DNA of 64,000 nucleotides, taken from NCBI GenBank assembly GCA_020850735.1, contig JADZEE010000045.1, positions 20,684 to 84,683 on the forward strand. Direction: 5' to 3'. Positions 33,626 through 42,538 of the stretch are shown here, piece after piece; position 1 is the first letter of the stretch, and each line of letters starts with the position of its first letter. The notes beneath the pieces are model-generated. The model worked only from the letters and a program-made list of their open reading frames with translations, was not told the DNA's origin and searched no databases. Source of the DNA: Gammaproteobacteria bacterium (GTDB taxonomy: Bacteria > Pseudomonadota > Gammaproteobacteria > JADZEE01). Made by a program: the position numbers and the translations under genes.

Positions 33626-36475
33626 TCAGCCCTGGAACTCGGCCTTCTCGAACGACACATTGGTCTGGCGGTCGTGCTGCAGCGGCGCCCAGTTCCACAA
33701 CGTGTACTCGAAATGCCGGTAACCGCCGGCGAACTGCAGTCCCTTGGGAGGTCCGGGCAGCAGCGCATCGTGCGGCATCCAGTTCGGATGTTGATACGGC
33801 TCCCAGGCGTGGTAGATCACCAGCTGGTCCGGACGCACGCAACCCGTCAGCTTGGCCCGCGTCAGGAACTCTCCGTAGTCGTTGAACACGCGGATGAAGT
33901 CGTTGTCGCCGATCCCTTTTTTGTGCGCCTCTTCGGCGTTGATGAACGCGAACGGCTCGCCGCGGTGCAGCTTGAGCATCTCCTCGGAGGTGTGCCAGTT
34001 CGCGTGCACGCTCCAGCGCACGTGCCCGCTGGTCAGGCGCGCCGGGTGATTCCCGGCGATGGTCGGCGCTTCCTTGTAGCGCAGCAGGTGCTCGTCGGCC
34101 TCGATGAACCAGGGATGGTCGATGTAGAACTGGGCGCGGCGCGTAGTCGTCGCGTAGGGAACCTTCAGATCGATCTGGTCGCGGAACGCCGTGTGCACCT
34201 CGCCCGGCACCATGGCGGCGTTTTGCACGACCGAGGCGTGCCAGGCCGGCCGGCCCGCGAGCCAGGACTTGCCTTCCTTGCGCATCTGATCGAGGTTGCA
34301 TTCACCGCCGTCGATGCTGGTCAGCCAGCCCATCTGGCTGAGCGCGCGGTAGGTGTGATCCAGCAGGCGCTCCTCGTCCTCGTTGGACTCGCCGTAGCGG
34401 CCGCCGAGCGTCGCACGCCAGTACAGCTCGTCGACGATGATCTCGCGGTCGGCGGAGGTGTAGTTCTTGATCCCGAGCCGCTTCATGTGCTCCTCGGCCT
34501 TGCGCAGGAGCCCGAGCACGATCATGCGGTCGGATTTCGACTCGCCCAGCATCGGCACGCTCTGGTCCGTGAAGACGTTGAACCGGGTGTGCGGCGAGGT
34601 GTACTTGGCGTCGGCATACTCGTAGTGCGAAGCCGCCGGCAGAATATAATCCGCGTACAGGGCCGTCGTGCTCATGCGCGGATCGAGCACGACGATCGTT
34701 TCCAGCTTGGGCCACAGGGTGTTCAGGTAGGTGTTCATCCCGCCCCGATGGCGACGCAGCGGGTTCGAGCCCGACACGAACATCATCTTCGGCGCGAGAT
34801 TCCGCGCCGGCCGGTCGAACTTGTCGAACCAGCCGTTCTTCAGGGCCTCTTCCGCGTATTCGCTGATCTTCTTCTTGGCGTGCGGGTCGACCAGATGCTT
34901 GTCCCATACGTCCCGGTAGCCGGCGTGGTAATACCACAGGAACACCGGTGGCGAGAGGATCCCGGCGTTACGCAACAGCTCGCGCAGCGATCCGAACGCC
35001 GCTTCCACCGGCGGCATGGTCGAGTCCATCTTGAACTGGTTCTTGTAGTCCTCGGCCATCTTCTGCAGGAAATTCTGCGACTCGAGGATCGGATCGTCCG
35101 ACTCCAGAATGTCGCGCGGCATCCCGGCCACCATCGGCATGGCGGTGGCGAATTCCGTGCCCGCGGACCAGCCCCGCGATCCGGTCCCCGGTTTGCCCAG
35201 GTTGCCGGTCAGGATCAGCATGTAACAGAAGCCGCGTTCGACCAGATCGCCGTGGTAGAGCTTGCCGGCGTTCCAGTTCACGAATACGAAGACCTTGCGC
35301 GGCGGCCGGCACCACTCGGCGATCTGGCGCACCATGTCCGGATGGATGCCCGAAGTCTGGTGGACGTATTCGGGCGTGTACTGCGCCATGCGCTCCTTGA
35401 GCAGTGAGAACACGGTCCGCACCTGCACGGTGCTGCCATCTTTGAGCTGCACGCTGCGTCCACCCTCGAGGGCGTACTCGAACGGCATCTCCAGCGTGCC
35501 CTTGGGCAGCGCCCCGAGCTCCCCGGTGGCGCTGTCGATGGCGTAGAACTGCTGGTCGTCGCCGCCTTCGCGCAGATCCGACTCACGCAGGAAGCGGCCG
35601 TCGTCGGCGCGCACCAGGACCACGGCGTCGGTCTGCTCCTTGACGAACTGCTCGTCGATCCAGCCGTTCTCGATGAGCGTGCGGCACACGCCCAGCCACA
35701 TCGAGGGATCCGCCGACCAGTCGATCGGTGCCCACAGATCGGCGAACTGGCAGGACGGATTCTTGTCCGGCGCCACCGCCACGACCTTGGCGCCCCGGTA
35801 GCGCGCCTCCAGCATGTAGTGAATGTCGGGGATGTTGGCGTAGACCGGATTGGACATCAGGATGATGGTATCGGCCAGGAACCAGGTCTCGATGCCCGGC
35901 GCGTGCTGGAACTGGCCGAAGGTCAGATACTGCCCCGGGTTGAAATCGCCGATGAGCTGATTGAGATCGAAGCTCACGCCACCGAGCAGGGAAGTCAGGC
36001 CGGTGATCGTGATCTCGCTGGCCCCGCGGACCATGCCGATGCCGTTGGTCGCGTGATCGTCGATGATGGTCTGCGCACCGTGATCGCGGATGGTTTCCGC
36101 GATTTTCTGCCCGATCTCTTCGAAGGCCTGGTCCCAGCTGATGCGCTCCCACTGGCCGCTGCCGCGCTCGCCGGTGCGTTTCATCGGATACAGCACACGA
36201 TCCTTGCCGTACATGGCAATCGAGTGCTGGCAGCCCTTCTGGCAGCCGCGCGGGTTGTAATCGGGGACCCGATAGTCGGGGTCATCGAATTCCGGATACG
36301 TGACCGCGAGCTCCTCGCGGACCACCTTGCCGTCCCGGACGTAGACGCGGAACGGGCAGCTGCCCGGGTAGCAGTTGACTCGGTGCGTACCCCAGCGCCA
36401 GTGGTCCCACTTCCAGTAGTTCTCGTCCTTGTCCGCGGGGACAGCCACTGCGTTCTTCTCGGTCGGGGTGTTCAT
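33626..36475 (-). CDS. Type II DMSO-reductase-like molybdopterin subunit, no Tat signal
   Basis: A 949-residue catalytic subunit similar to ethylbenzene/steroid C25 dehydrogenase alpha chains. The N-terminal Fe-S site has a His ligand: H31, C35, C40 and C78 (THRVNCYPGSC; PRGCQKG); the C35-x4-C40 spacing is one residue longer than in the other copy at 42539. The Asp that would ligate Mo is D177 (LIGDFNPG). Unlike periplasmic relatives there is no twin-arginine signal. The start has a GGGAGG ribosome site. It is followed 3 bp later by the degenerate AMP-binding gene and preceded by its Fe-S partner. Substrate unknown. Confidence 0.9.
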   Translation of the reverse strand: MNTPTEKNAVAVPADKDENYWKWDHWRWGTHRVNCYPGSCPFRVYVRDGKVVREELAVTYPEFDDPDYRVPDYNPRGCQKGCQHSIAMYGKDRVLYPMKRTGERGSGQWERISWDQAFEEIGQKIAETIRDHGAQTIIDDHATNGIGMVRGASEITITGLTSLLGGVSFDLNQLIGDFNPGQYLTFGQFQHAPGIETWFLADTIILMSNPVYANIPDIHYMLEARYRGAKVVAVAPDKNPSCQFADLWAPIDWSADPSMWLGVCRTLIENGWIDEQFVKEQTDAVVLVRADDGRFLRESDLREGGDDQQFYAIDSATGELGALPKGTLEMPFEYALEGGRSVQLKDGSTVQVRTVFSLLKERMAQYTPEYVHQTSGIHPDMVRQIAEWCRPPRKVFVFVNWNAGKLYHGDLVERGFCYMLILTGNLGKPGTGSRGWSAGTEFATAMPMVAGMPRDILESDDPILESQNFLQKMAEDYKNQFKMDSTMPPVEAAFGSLRELLRNAGILSPPVFLWYYHAGYRDVWDKHLVDPHAKKKISEYAEEALKNGWFDKFDRPARNLAPKMMFVSGSNPLRRHRGGMNTYLNTLWPKLETIVVLDPRMSTTALYADYILPAASHYEYADAKYTSPHTRFNVFTDQSVPMLGESKSDRMIVLGLLRKAEEHMKRLGIKNYTSADREIIVDELYWRATLGGRYGESNEDEERLLDHTYRALSQMGWLTSIDGGECNLDQMRKEGKSWLAGRPAWHASVVQNAAMVPGEVHTAFRDQIDLKVPYATTTRRAQFYIDHPWFIEADEHLLRYKEAPTIAGNHPARLTSGHVRWSVHANWHTSEEMLKLHRGEPFAFINAEEAHKKGIGDNDFIRVFNDYGEFLTRAKLTGCVRPDQLVIYHAWEPYQHPNWMPHDALLPGPPKGLQFAGGYRHFEYTLWNWAPLQHDRQTNVSFEKAEFQG

Positions 36476-36506
36476 CTGTTGCCTCCCAATGATTTGTCCG
36501 GGTCGT

Positions 36507-37532
36507 CTACTCGATGGGGTTTTCCGGGGCCAGCACTTCCAGCGGTGCGAAGGCGTCGGCCCAGCGGTAGATGATGAGCAGGTCCATCAGCTCGGACGGT
36601 TCGCCGCGTTCGGCCATCTGCCGGTGCTCGCGCAAAGTGGCGAGCGCATCGTCCACCTGCGGCCCGAAGTACGAGCGCAGGAGATCGATCGGGACGTCCG
36701 GCTCGCCGGTCGGCCGGTAACCTTCCTCCAGCCGCGGCGGTCGTACGAACGGAGGCACGTAGAACACGTTGGGCCGGGTACCGAAATCCGGCCGCAGCGG
36801 CAGAGCCACGCGGTATTCGTTCACGAGCTTGGAGACGTAGCTGTTTGCATCGTCGAGGTAGCCGAAGTACATCGCGCGCGCCGGGCAGCTCTTGGCGCAC
36901 ACGGGCGCGTATTGGTTCTCGACCCGCAGCAGGCAGAAATCGCACATCTCGTACTTGCCGTTGTCCATGTTCTGCATGGGCACCTTGTACGGGCAGCTGG
37001 CCACGCACAGGCCACAGGCATCGCACTGCTCGGGATCGATGACGACGATGCCGTCCTGCTCGCGCTTGCGCATCGCGCTCGGGCGGCCGCCCTTGGCGCA
37101 GTGCTCTTCGCAGCTTTTCACGCACGGCGCATCCGAGCAGTGATTGCACAGCCGCGGCAGGTAGAAGTAATAGCCGTTGGGCCAATCGCCGGCGCCCTCG
37201 TCCTCGTCCCACAGCGGTCCCCAGGTGGCCGGCTTGCCGGTCTCCTTGACGATCGGACGCAGGTATTCGGTACCGGCCTTCGCGCCGTAGACCTTGTCCC
37301 AGTTGAAAGTCCACGTCCCGCCGTAGTCGTTGACCCGGTGGGGCACCTTGCGCCCCATGTCCATCCAGCCCTTGGGCCAGCCCTGACCCGGTCTGGTTTC
37401 GCACCATATGTAGCGCGAAAGCTCGCATCCGGGTCGATCGAGACGGTGTGTCCTGCACGTGGTGGTGCACGTCTGGCAGCCGATGCACTTGTCCAGGTTG
37501 ACCACCATCGTCAGTTGCCGCTGTTCGTCCAT
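36507..37532 (-). CDS. Four-cluster iron-sulfur subunit of the molybdoenzyme
   Basis: A 341-residue beta subunit, four cysteine motifs: C16-C19-C22-C26, C129-C132-C137-C141, C170-C173-C176-C180 and C197-C200-C212-C216. All four are complete, so it should hold four [4Fe-4S] clusters, whereas the counterpart at 45296 has Tyr in motif three. It transfers electrons from the Mo subunit; no gamma or membrane partner is adjacent, so the next acceptor is unclear. ATG at 37532 gives the standard N-terminus; the longer frame to 37694 runs through the SDR end. Confidence 0.9.
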   Translation of the reverse strand: MDEQRQLTMVVNLDKCIGCQTCTTTCRTHRLDRPGCELSRYIWCETRPGQGWPKGWMDMGRKVPHRVNDYGGTWTFNWDKVYGAKAGTEYLRPIVKETGKPATWGPLWDEDEGAGDWPNGYYFYLPRLCNHCSDAPCVKSCEEHCAKGGRPSAMRKREQDGIVVIDPEQCDACGLCVASCPYKVPMQNMDNGKYEMCDFCLLRVENQYAPVCAKSCPARAMYFGYLDDANSYVSKLVNEYRVALPLRPDFGTRPNVFYVPPFVRPPRLEEGYRPTGEPDVPIDLLRSYFGPQVDDALATLREHRQMAERGEPSELMDLLIIYRWADAFAPLEVLAPENPIE

Positions 37533-37602
37533 CACTGGTTTTCTCCGATACCGAGATTGAAGGCTGATTGATGCCTTTAATGCGCCCGCGCCCCGCGGGC
37601 AC

Positions 37603-38361
37603 TCACCCCGAACTGCCGCCGTTGTCCAGTACGAGCGCGTGACCGTTGACGAAACCGGACTCGTCGCTGGCGAGAAAGACCGCGGCGGCGGCAACCTCCT
37701 CGACAGTTGCGAGCCGCACCTGACGGGCCCGCAGCGCGTCCATCACCGGGATCCCGTAGGCGTTGTAGCCGTCGATGAAGCGCTGCCCGAGATCGCTCTC
37801 GACCAGCATCGGGCACAGGGCGTTGAAGCGCACGGAACGGCCCTTGTACTCCTGCGCGAGCGCCTTCGTGAGCTGTATGACCGCACCCTTGGACGCGCAG
37901 TAGGCGCTCAGCAGCGGCCAGCCGATCAGTCCGGCGACCGATGCCATGTTGATGACGGCACCGCCACCGCTGCGCTCGAGGATCGGAATGCCGTGCTTGC
38001 AGCCGAAGAACACGCCCTTCACGTTCACGCTCATCAGCGCGTCCCAGTCCTGTTCGGTGAGCTCGGTGATCGGCCGCACGATCTCGATCCCGGCGTTGTT
38101 GACCAGGATGTCGAGGCCGCCCAGGCACAGCGCGGCACGCTCGAGCAGCTGTTCGACGTCGGCCTGGCGGCGCACGTCCGCGACCAGGCAATGCGCCTCG
38201 CCGCCAGCCGTACGGATCGACGCCACCGCGCTCTCGCAGCTGTCACGGTTCAGGTCGTTGACGACGACGCGGGCACCTTCCCGCGCAAATCGCGCGGCCA
38301 CCGCCCGACCGATCCCCGCCCCCGCTCCGGTCACCAGGGCTCGTTTTCCTGCCAGCCTCAC
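37603..38361 (-). CDS. Short-chain dehydrogenase/reductase, first gene of the operon
   Basis: A 252-residue SDR starting with GTG at 38361 behind GGAGGAA. The cofactor loop is TGAGAGIG, NNAG follows (about 89-92), and the catalytic residues are S141, Y154 and K158 (SAYCASKGA). N35-D36 in VVNDLN allow NAD. A hydroxylated product of the molybdoenzyme could be oxidised to a ketone here, as in ethylbenzene degradation where a SDR follows the dehydrogenase. It leads the long minus-strand operon and shares its upstream region with the binding-protein gene. Confidence 0.9.
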   Translation of the reverse strand: MRLAGKRALVTGAGAGIGRAVAARFAREGARVVVNDLNRDSCESAVASIRTAGGEAHCLVADVRRQADVEQLLERAALCLGGLDILVNNAGIEIVRPITELTEQDWDALMSVNVKGVFFGCKHGIPILERSGGGAVINMASVAGLIGWPLLSAYCASKGAVIQLTKALAQEYKGRSVRFNALCPMLVESDLGQRFIDGYNAYGIPVMDALRARQVRLATVEEVAAAAVFLASDESGFVNGHALVLDNGGSSG

Positions 38362-38419
38362 CTGCGCTTCCTCCGGTTGATCGAGGCGCGGCCATAGCGG
38401 ACCACGGCGCGGGTCGGGA

Positions 38420-38443
38420 AAAACCGTCCGAAAGTACGGTTTT
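38420..38443. promoter_or_regulatory. Inverted repeat between the divergent operons
   Basis: AAAACCGT and ACGGTTTT are perfect 8-bp arms separated by 8 bp (24 bp in all). The repeat covers the place of a -35 element for a TATAAA -10 at 38462-38467 that would drive the binding-protein gene, and lies 59 bp upstream of the SDR start on the other strand. It suits a dimeric regulator; the MalT-like LuxR protein at 39661 is the obvious candidate, by inference. Confidence 0.6.
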
Positions 38444-38525
38444 CAATCCCAAGCGCGGCGCTATAAAGCGCAACAGCAGCGAATGCCGCTCACCCCGGCG
38501 GCACCGACCCCGACAGGAGAAGCCC

Positions 38526-39611
38526 ATGTCAGCTGAATCCGTCCGATCCGCACGCCGCTGGCACCGCGCGGTTCTCGCCACACTGCTCGGTGGCTCGCTC
38601 GTGGTGGCCCAGGACGTTCCGGCCGCCGGCTACGACGGTCTCGCCGACGGCCAGCCGCAGAGCCCGGCCACGGCGACGTCGCTGACCCTCATCTCCTCGT
38701 GCATCTACATCACGATCAAACATCTGCCGGAGGCGGTCGCGGTGCGTAAGGGCTACTTCGCGCGCGAAGGGCTGCACGTGACCCTGAAGACCGACACGGA
38801 AGGCGCCAACCACGTGCTGCACACCGTCGGCACGGACGACTACAGCATCGGCATCGTGCCGCCGGTCGCCATCCTGGCTGCCATCGATCACGGCGCGGAC
38901 CTGAAGATCGTCGGACGCCTGCACGGATCGGGCGCGACCGAGGGCTGGTGGGTGGTGCGCAAGGATTCGGCCATTCAACGGCCCGAGGATCTGAAGGGCG
39001 CGCGCATCGGCATCACGCGCCCGGGCTTTCCCTCGGACGTCCAGTCCGGCCTCATGGCGAAGATGGCGGGACTGGACCCGGCGACCGATATCCTGCGCCT
39101 GCCCTACGGTTCCCTGCCGGGCGTATTGCAGGCTCTGGATCGCGGTGAGGTCGACGTCGGCCTCGTCGCCGCGGTGCCGCACGACATCGCCAGGATCCGC
39201 AACGGGGAGTGGCGGATCATCAAACGCTGGGGTGAAGGGATCCCCGGATGGTTCGACTTGGCCGTAGTCGTGAACGGCAATGTCGTACGCGAGCACCCGG
39301 AATGGATCCGGGCATTCTTCACCGCCGTCGGCGACGCGCGGGACTGGATCATCGACAACCGCGAATCGCCGGAGCTGCTGGCGATCGCCATGGCCATGCT
39401 GGATGCCGGAGAGGCGCAGCGCAACGACGTCGCCTATCTGCTCGATTCGCTCATGGCCAAGGACCTGCACCAGGTCTGGGATTTCAACGTGCCCGTCGAG
39501 GACCTGCGCGCGATGGCCGAAGCCGGCGTCAACGCCGGGCAGCTCCAGGACGTCGCCATCGACTGGTCCACGATCATGGACCTGCGGCTGCTGTACGCCA
39601 CCAACCGATGA
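38526..39611 (+). CDS. Solute-binding protein, NMT1/SsuA-like, without transporter genes
   Basis: A 361-residue periplasmic binding protein with a signal peptide (RAVLATLLGGSLVVAQ) and an NMT1/THI5-like fold (LTLISSCIYITIKHLPEAVA; LKGARIGITRPGFPSDVQSG). It resembles the ABC-type binders of thiamine precursors, sulfonates or aromatic acids. No permease or ATPase lies nearby, so it may serve a distant transporter or act as a sensor for the regulator that follows. AGGAGA is the ribosome site. Confidence 0.85.
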   Translation: MSAESVRSARRWHRAVLATLLGGSLVVAQDVPAAGYDGLADGQPQSPATATSLTLISSCIYITIKHLPEAVAVRKGYFAREGLHVTLKTDTEGANHVLHTVGTDDYSIGIVPPVAILAAIDHGADLKIVGRLHGSGATEGWWVVRKDSAIQRPEDLKGARIGITRPGFPSDVQSGLMAKMAGLDPATDILRLPYGSLPGVLQALDRGEVDVGLVAAVPHDIARIRNGEWRIIKRWGEGIPGWFDLAVVVNGNVVREHPEWIRAFFTAVGDARDWIIDNRESPELLAIAMAMLDAGEAQRNDVAYLLDSLMAKDLHQVWDFNVPVEDLRAMAEAGVNAGQLQDVAIDWSTIMDLRLLYATNR

Positions 39612-39660
39612 GTTCGCGCGACCGATCGATCTAGACCCGTTCCAGACTGCGGCGAATCAA

Positions 39661-42513
39661 TTGACGCTCCTGACGCAGGCCGACAGAATCGGTCCCGGAT
39701 CAAACGGCGCCGGGTGGCATCGCTTGGGCAAACAGAAGAATCCGTCCCAGGCCGCGACCACGCGGCGGGGACGGCTCATCCGTACCAAGCTGAACCCGCC
39801 CGGCGCGCTCAAGAACGCCATGCAGCGCGATCGCCTGCGCGAGCTGCTGCCCCGGGGGCCATCGCCGTACAAGCTGGTGCAGGTCATCGCGCCGGCGGGC
39901 TATGGCAAGTCGACTCTGCTCGCGCAATGGCGCGACCAGCTCGAGCGCCGGGGCGTGGCGTGCGGCTGGCTGAGCCTGGACCCGGACGACAACGATCCGG
40001 TGCGCTTCCTGACCTACGTGCTCGGCGCGCTGCCGGGCGTCGCCGGGAATGCGGACCCGGGCGTACTCGCGCAGACCCAGGCGCACTGGCGCTCGGTGGC
40101 GCAGCCGCTGCTGTTCGCGCTGGCCCAGGATCTGCAGGAGCTGGACCGCCCGATCGCCCTGTTCCTGGACGACTACCACTGCATCGTCGAACAGGCGGTG
40201 CACGACGCGCTGAACTGGATCATCCAGCACTCACCGCCGGGGACGACGCTGTACGTCGCGACCCGGAACGAGCCCGCGCTGGCGACGGGATCGCTACGGG
40301 TGCGCGGTGAGCTGCTCGACGTGCGCATGGAGGACCTGAGCTTCCGGCCGGACGAAAGCGAGGCGTTCCTCAACGGCCTCAAGGGCCACGGCCTCGCCGC
40401 GGACGAGATCGCCGCGCTCACGGAGCGGACCGAAGGCTGGATTGCGGGCCTGAGCCTGGTGTCGCTGGCGCTCAAGGGTACGCAGGATCGCAAACGGCTC
40501 ATCCGCGAGTTCTCGGGCAGCGACTGGGCGGTTACCGACTACCTGGGCGAAGCCGTGCTCAGCCGTCTGCCGTCCGAGCTGCGCGAGTTCCTGTTCTCGA
40601 CCGCGATGCTCGATCGTCTGTGTGCGGACCTGTGCGCGCGGGTTTCGGGTCGCGCCGATTGCCAGCAGCTGCTGGAGCGGATCGAGTCGGAGAACCTGTT
40701 TCTGCTGCCGCTCGACCGGGAACACAAGTGGTATCGGTATCACCCCCTGTTCGCCGAGTTCCTGCGCACCCGGCTTGCGGCGCGCGATCCGGCCAGGATC
40801 CGGGACGGCAACCGGATCGCGAGCCGCTGGTTCGCCGATCACGGTTACGACACGGAGGCGGTTCGTTGCGCCTTTCTGGCCGAGGATTTCGAACGCGTCG
40901 GAGATCTCGTCGAGCACGTCTGGGAGGATCTGGTCCAGAACCGCGGTGAGCACGCCACCCTGCTCGACTGGATGCGGCGCCTGCCGCCCGAGTGCCTCGA
41001 TGCGCGGCCATGGCTGCGGATTGCGCATGCCTGGTCGCTGACCTTCACCCGGCAATACGCGCGCGCCGAAAAAGAGCTGGCCAGGATCGATGCCGGCGCC
41101 GCCGGCACACACGGATCGGCGGCGACGGACACGACGGTGCAACGCGCGGTGGAAACGATCCGCTGCGTGCTGCACGCGCTCGCGGACCGCACGGATCGCT
41201 GCTGGACGGCGAGCCGGGAATGGCTGGCGCGATGGCCGCAGGCGCCCGCGTTCGAAACCGGCACCGTGAGCAGCGCGCTCGCCTACGCCTGCGTGACGCG
41301 GCGCGAGCTCGGACACGGGCTGACCGCGCTGGCCACGGCGCGCGCCGCGTTCGAGCGTTGTCATGGGTATTACGGCATTGCCTGGGACGACGCGATCGAG
41401 GGCCTGATCCTGCTGGAACGGGCGCGTCCGGCGGACGCCGCCCGCACCTATCGCCGCGGCCTGGAGTCGGCCGCCCGGGTTCTGGGGTCACGCTCCTACG
41501 CCGGTTCCCTGCTCGCCATTCTGCTGGCCGAGGCGCTGTACGAGCAGGACGATCTGCCGGCGGCGACCGCGCAGCTGGAGGCGGGATTCGCCCTGGTCGA
41601 CGATCACGGCGCCGTGGAAACGGCGCTCGCCGGTTACGTGACCCGGGCGCGGTTGCTCTGCCATGCGGGCCGCTGCGAGGAGATGGAGCGCGTGCTGGCC
41701 GAGGGCGGGCGCCTCGGCGAGCGGCTCGAGCTGCCGCGTCTGAGCATCGCGCTGGCCGCCGAGCGCGTCGCTCTACATCTTCGCTGCGGGGATGTCGACT
41801 CGGCGGCGGAGGTTGCCAGGACCACCGGCCTGCTCGATGTGGACAAGACCGGGCGATGGTCGCCGGCGGCGCGCAGCGAATTGATGCTGACCGTCATCCG
41901 GCTGGCGCAGGCGCGGTTGTGGATTGCAACGGGCTCGGCGAACCGGGCGGTAACCCTGCTCGGCAGCCTCGTGGCAAGGGCACGCCGCCACGAATGGACC
42001 CGGCTGCTGGTGGATCTGCTGGTCGCGCGGGCTGCGGCGCAGGATGGCTGCGGCAATGACGACGCCGCGCTGCGCACGCTCGATGCCGCCCTGCGCCTGG
42101 CGGCGCCGGGTCATTGCATCCGGTCATTCCTGGATGCCGGCCCGGCGATCGCCGCGCTGCTCGAGGAGATGGTGCGCAGGCGCCCCGCGCTGGGCGGGGA
42201 CGAGGAGCAGGCGCTGCGGGCGTATCTGCTCAGATTGACCCGGGAACGCGCGCCGGTGCCGGCGGCGGCGCCCGAAGCGACCCGGGCCACGCCCGAGCCC
42301 GGCGCCGGGGCGCCGGGTACCGACACACTCACGCGCCGCCAGATCGAGATCCTCAAGCTGCTCGCCCAGGGTCTGACGAACCAGGATCTGGCCAGAACGC
42401 TGTTCGTCTCGGAGACCACCGTGAAATGGCACCTGAACAACCTGTACACCAAGCTCGGCGTACGCAATCGTACCGGCGCCGTCAGCCGGGCGCGGGAACT
42501 GTCACTGCTCTGA
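39661..42513 (+). CDS. MalT-family LuxR regulator (AAA-type ATPase sensor)
   Basis: A 950-residue STAND/MalT-type regulator. A nucleotide-binding domain starts with APAGYGKST (Walker A), then LALFLDDYHCI (Walker B) and winged-helix-like LWRDQLERRG regions. A long helical-repeat sensor (TPR-like) occupies the middle, and a LuxR HTH is at the end (LTRRQIEILKLLAQGLTNQD; TVKWHLNNLYTKLGVRNRTG). The true start is uncertain: no ATG lies between the binding-protein stop and the conserved region, so TTG 39661 or TTG 39724 is likely. It sits between two divergent or tandem molybdoenzyme operons and is a good candidate to control them. Confidence 0.82.
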   Translation: MTLLTQADRIGPGSNGAGWHRLGKQKNPSQAATTRRGRLIRTKLNPPGALKNAMQRDRLRELLPRGPSPYKLVQVIAPAGYGKSTLLAQWRDQLERRGVACGWLSLDPDDNDPVRFLTYVLGALPGVAGNADPGVLAQTQAHWRSVAQPLLFALAQDLQELDRPIALFLDDYHCIVEQAVHDALNWIIQHSPPGTTLYVATRNEPALATGSLRVRGELLDVRMEDLSFRPDESEAFLNGLKGHGLAADEIAALTERTEGWIAGLSLVSLALKGTQDRKRLIREFSGSDWAVTDYLGEAVLSRLPSELREFLFSTAMLDRLCADLCARVSGRADCQQLLERIESENLFLLPLDREHKWYRYHPLFAEFLRTRLAARDPARIRDGNRIASRWFADHGYDTEAVRCAFLAEDFERVGDLVEHVWEDLVQNRGEHATLLDWMRRLPPECLDARPWLRIAHAWSLTFTRQYARAEKELARIDAGAAGTHGSAATDTTVQRAVETIRCVLHALADRTDRCWTASREWLARWPQAPAFETGTVSSALAYACVTRRELGHGLTALATARAAFERCHGYYGIAWDDAIEGLILLERARPADAARTYRRGLESAARVLGSRSYAGSLLAILLAEALYEQDDLPAATAQLEAGFALVDDHGAVETALAGYVTRARLLCHAGRCEEMERVLAEGGRLGERLELPRLSIALAAERVALHLRCGDVDSAAEVARTTGLLDVDKTGRWSPAARSELMLTVIRLAQARLWIATGSANRAVTLLGSLVARARRHEWTRLLVDLLVARAAAQDGCGNDDAALRTLDAALRLAAPGHCIRSFLDAGPAIAALLEEMVRRRPALGGDEEQALRAYLLRLTRERAPVPAAAPEATRATPEPGAGAPGTDTLTRRQIEILKLLAQGLTNQDLARTLFVSETTVKWHLNNLYTKLGVRNRTGAVSRARELSLL

Positions 42514-42538
42514 AACCGCGCTCCGGTCGGCAGCGCCG

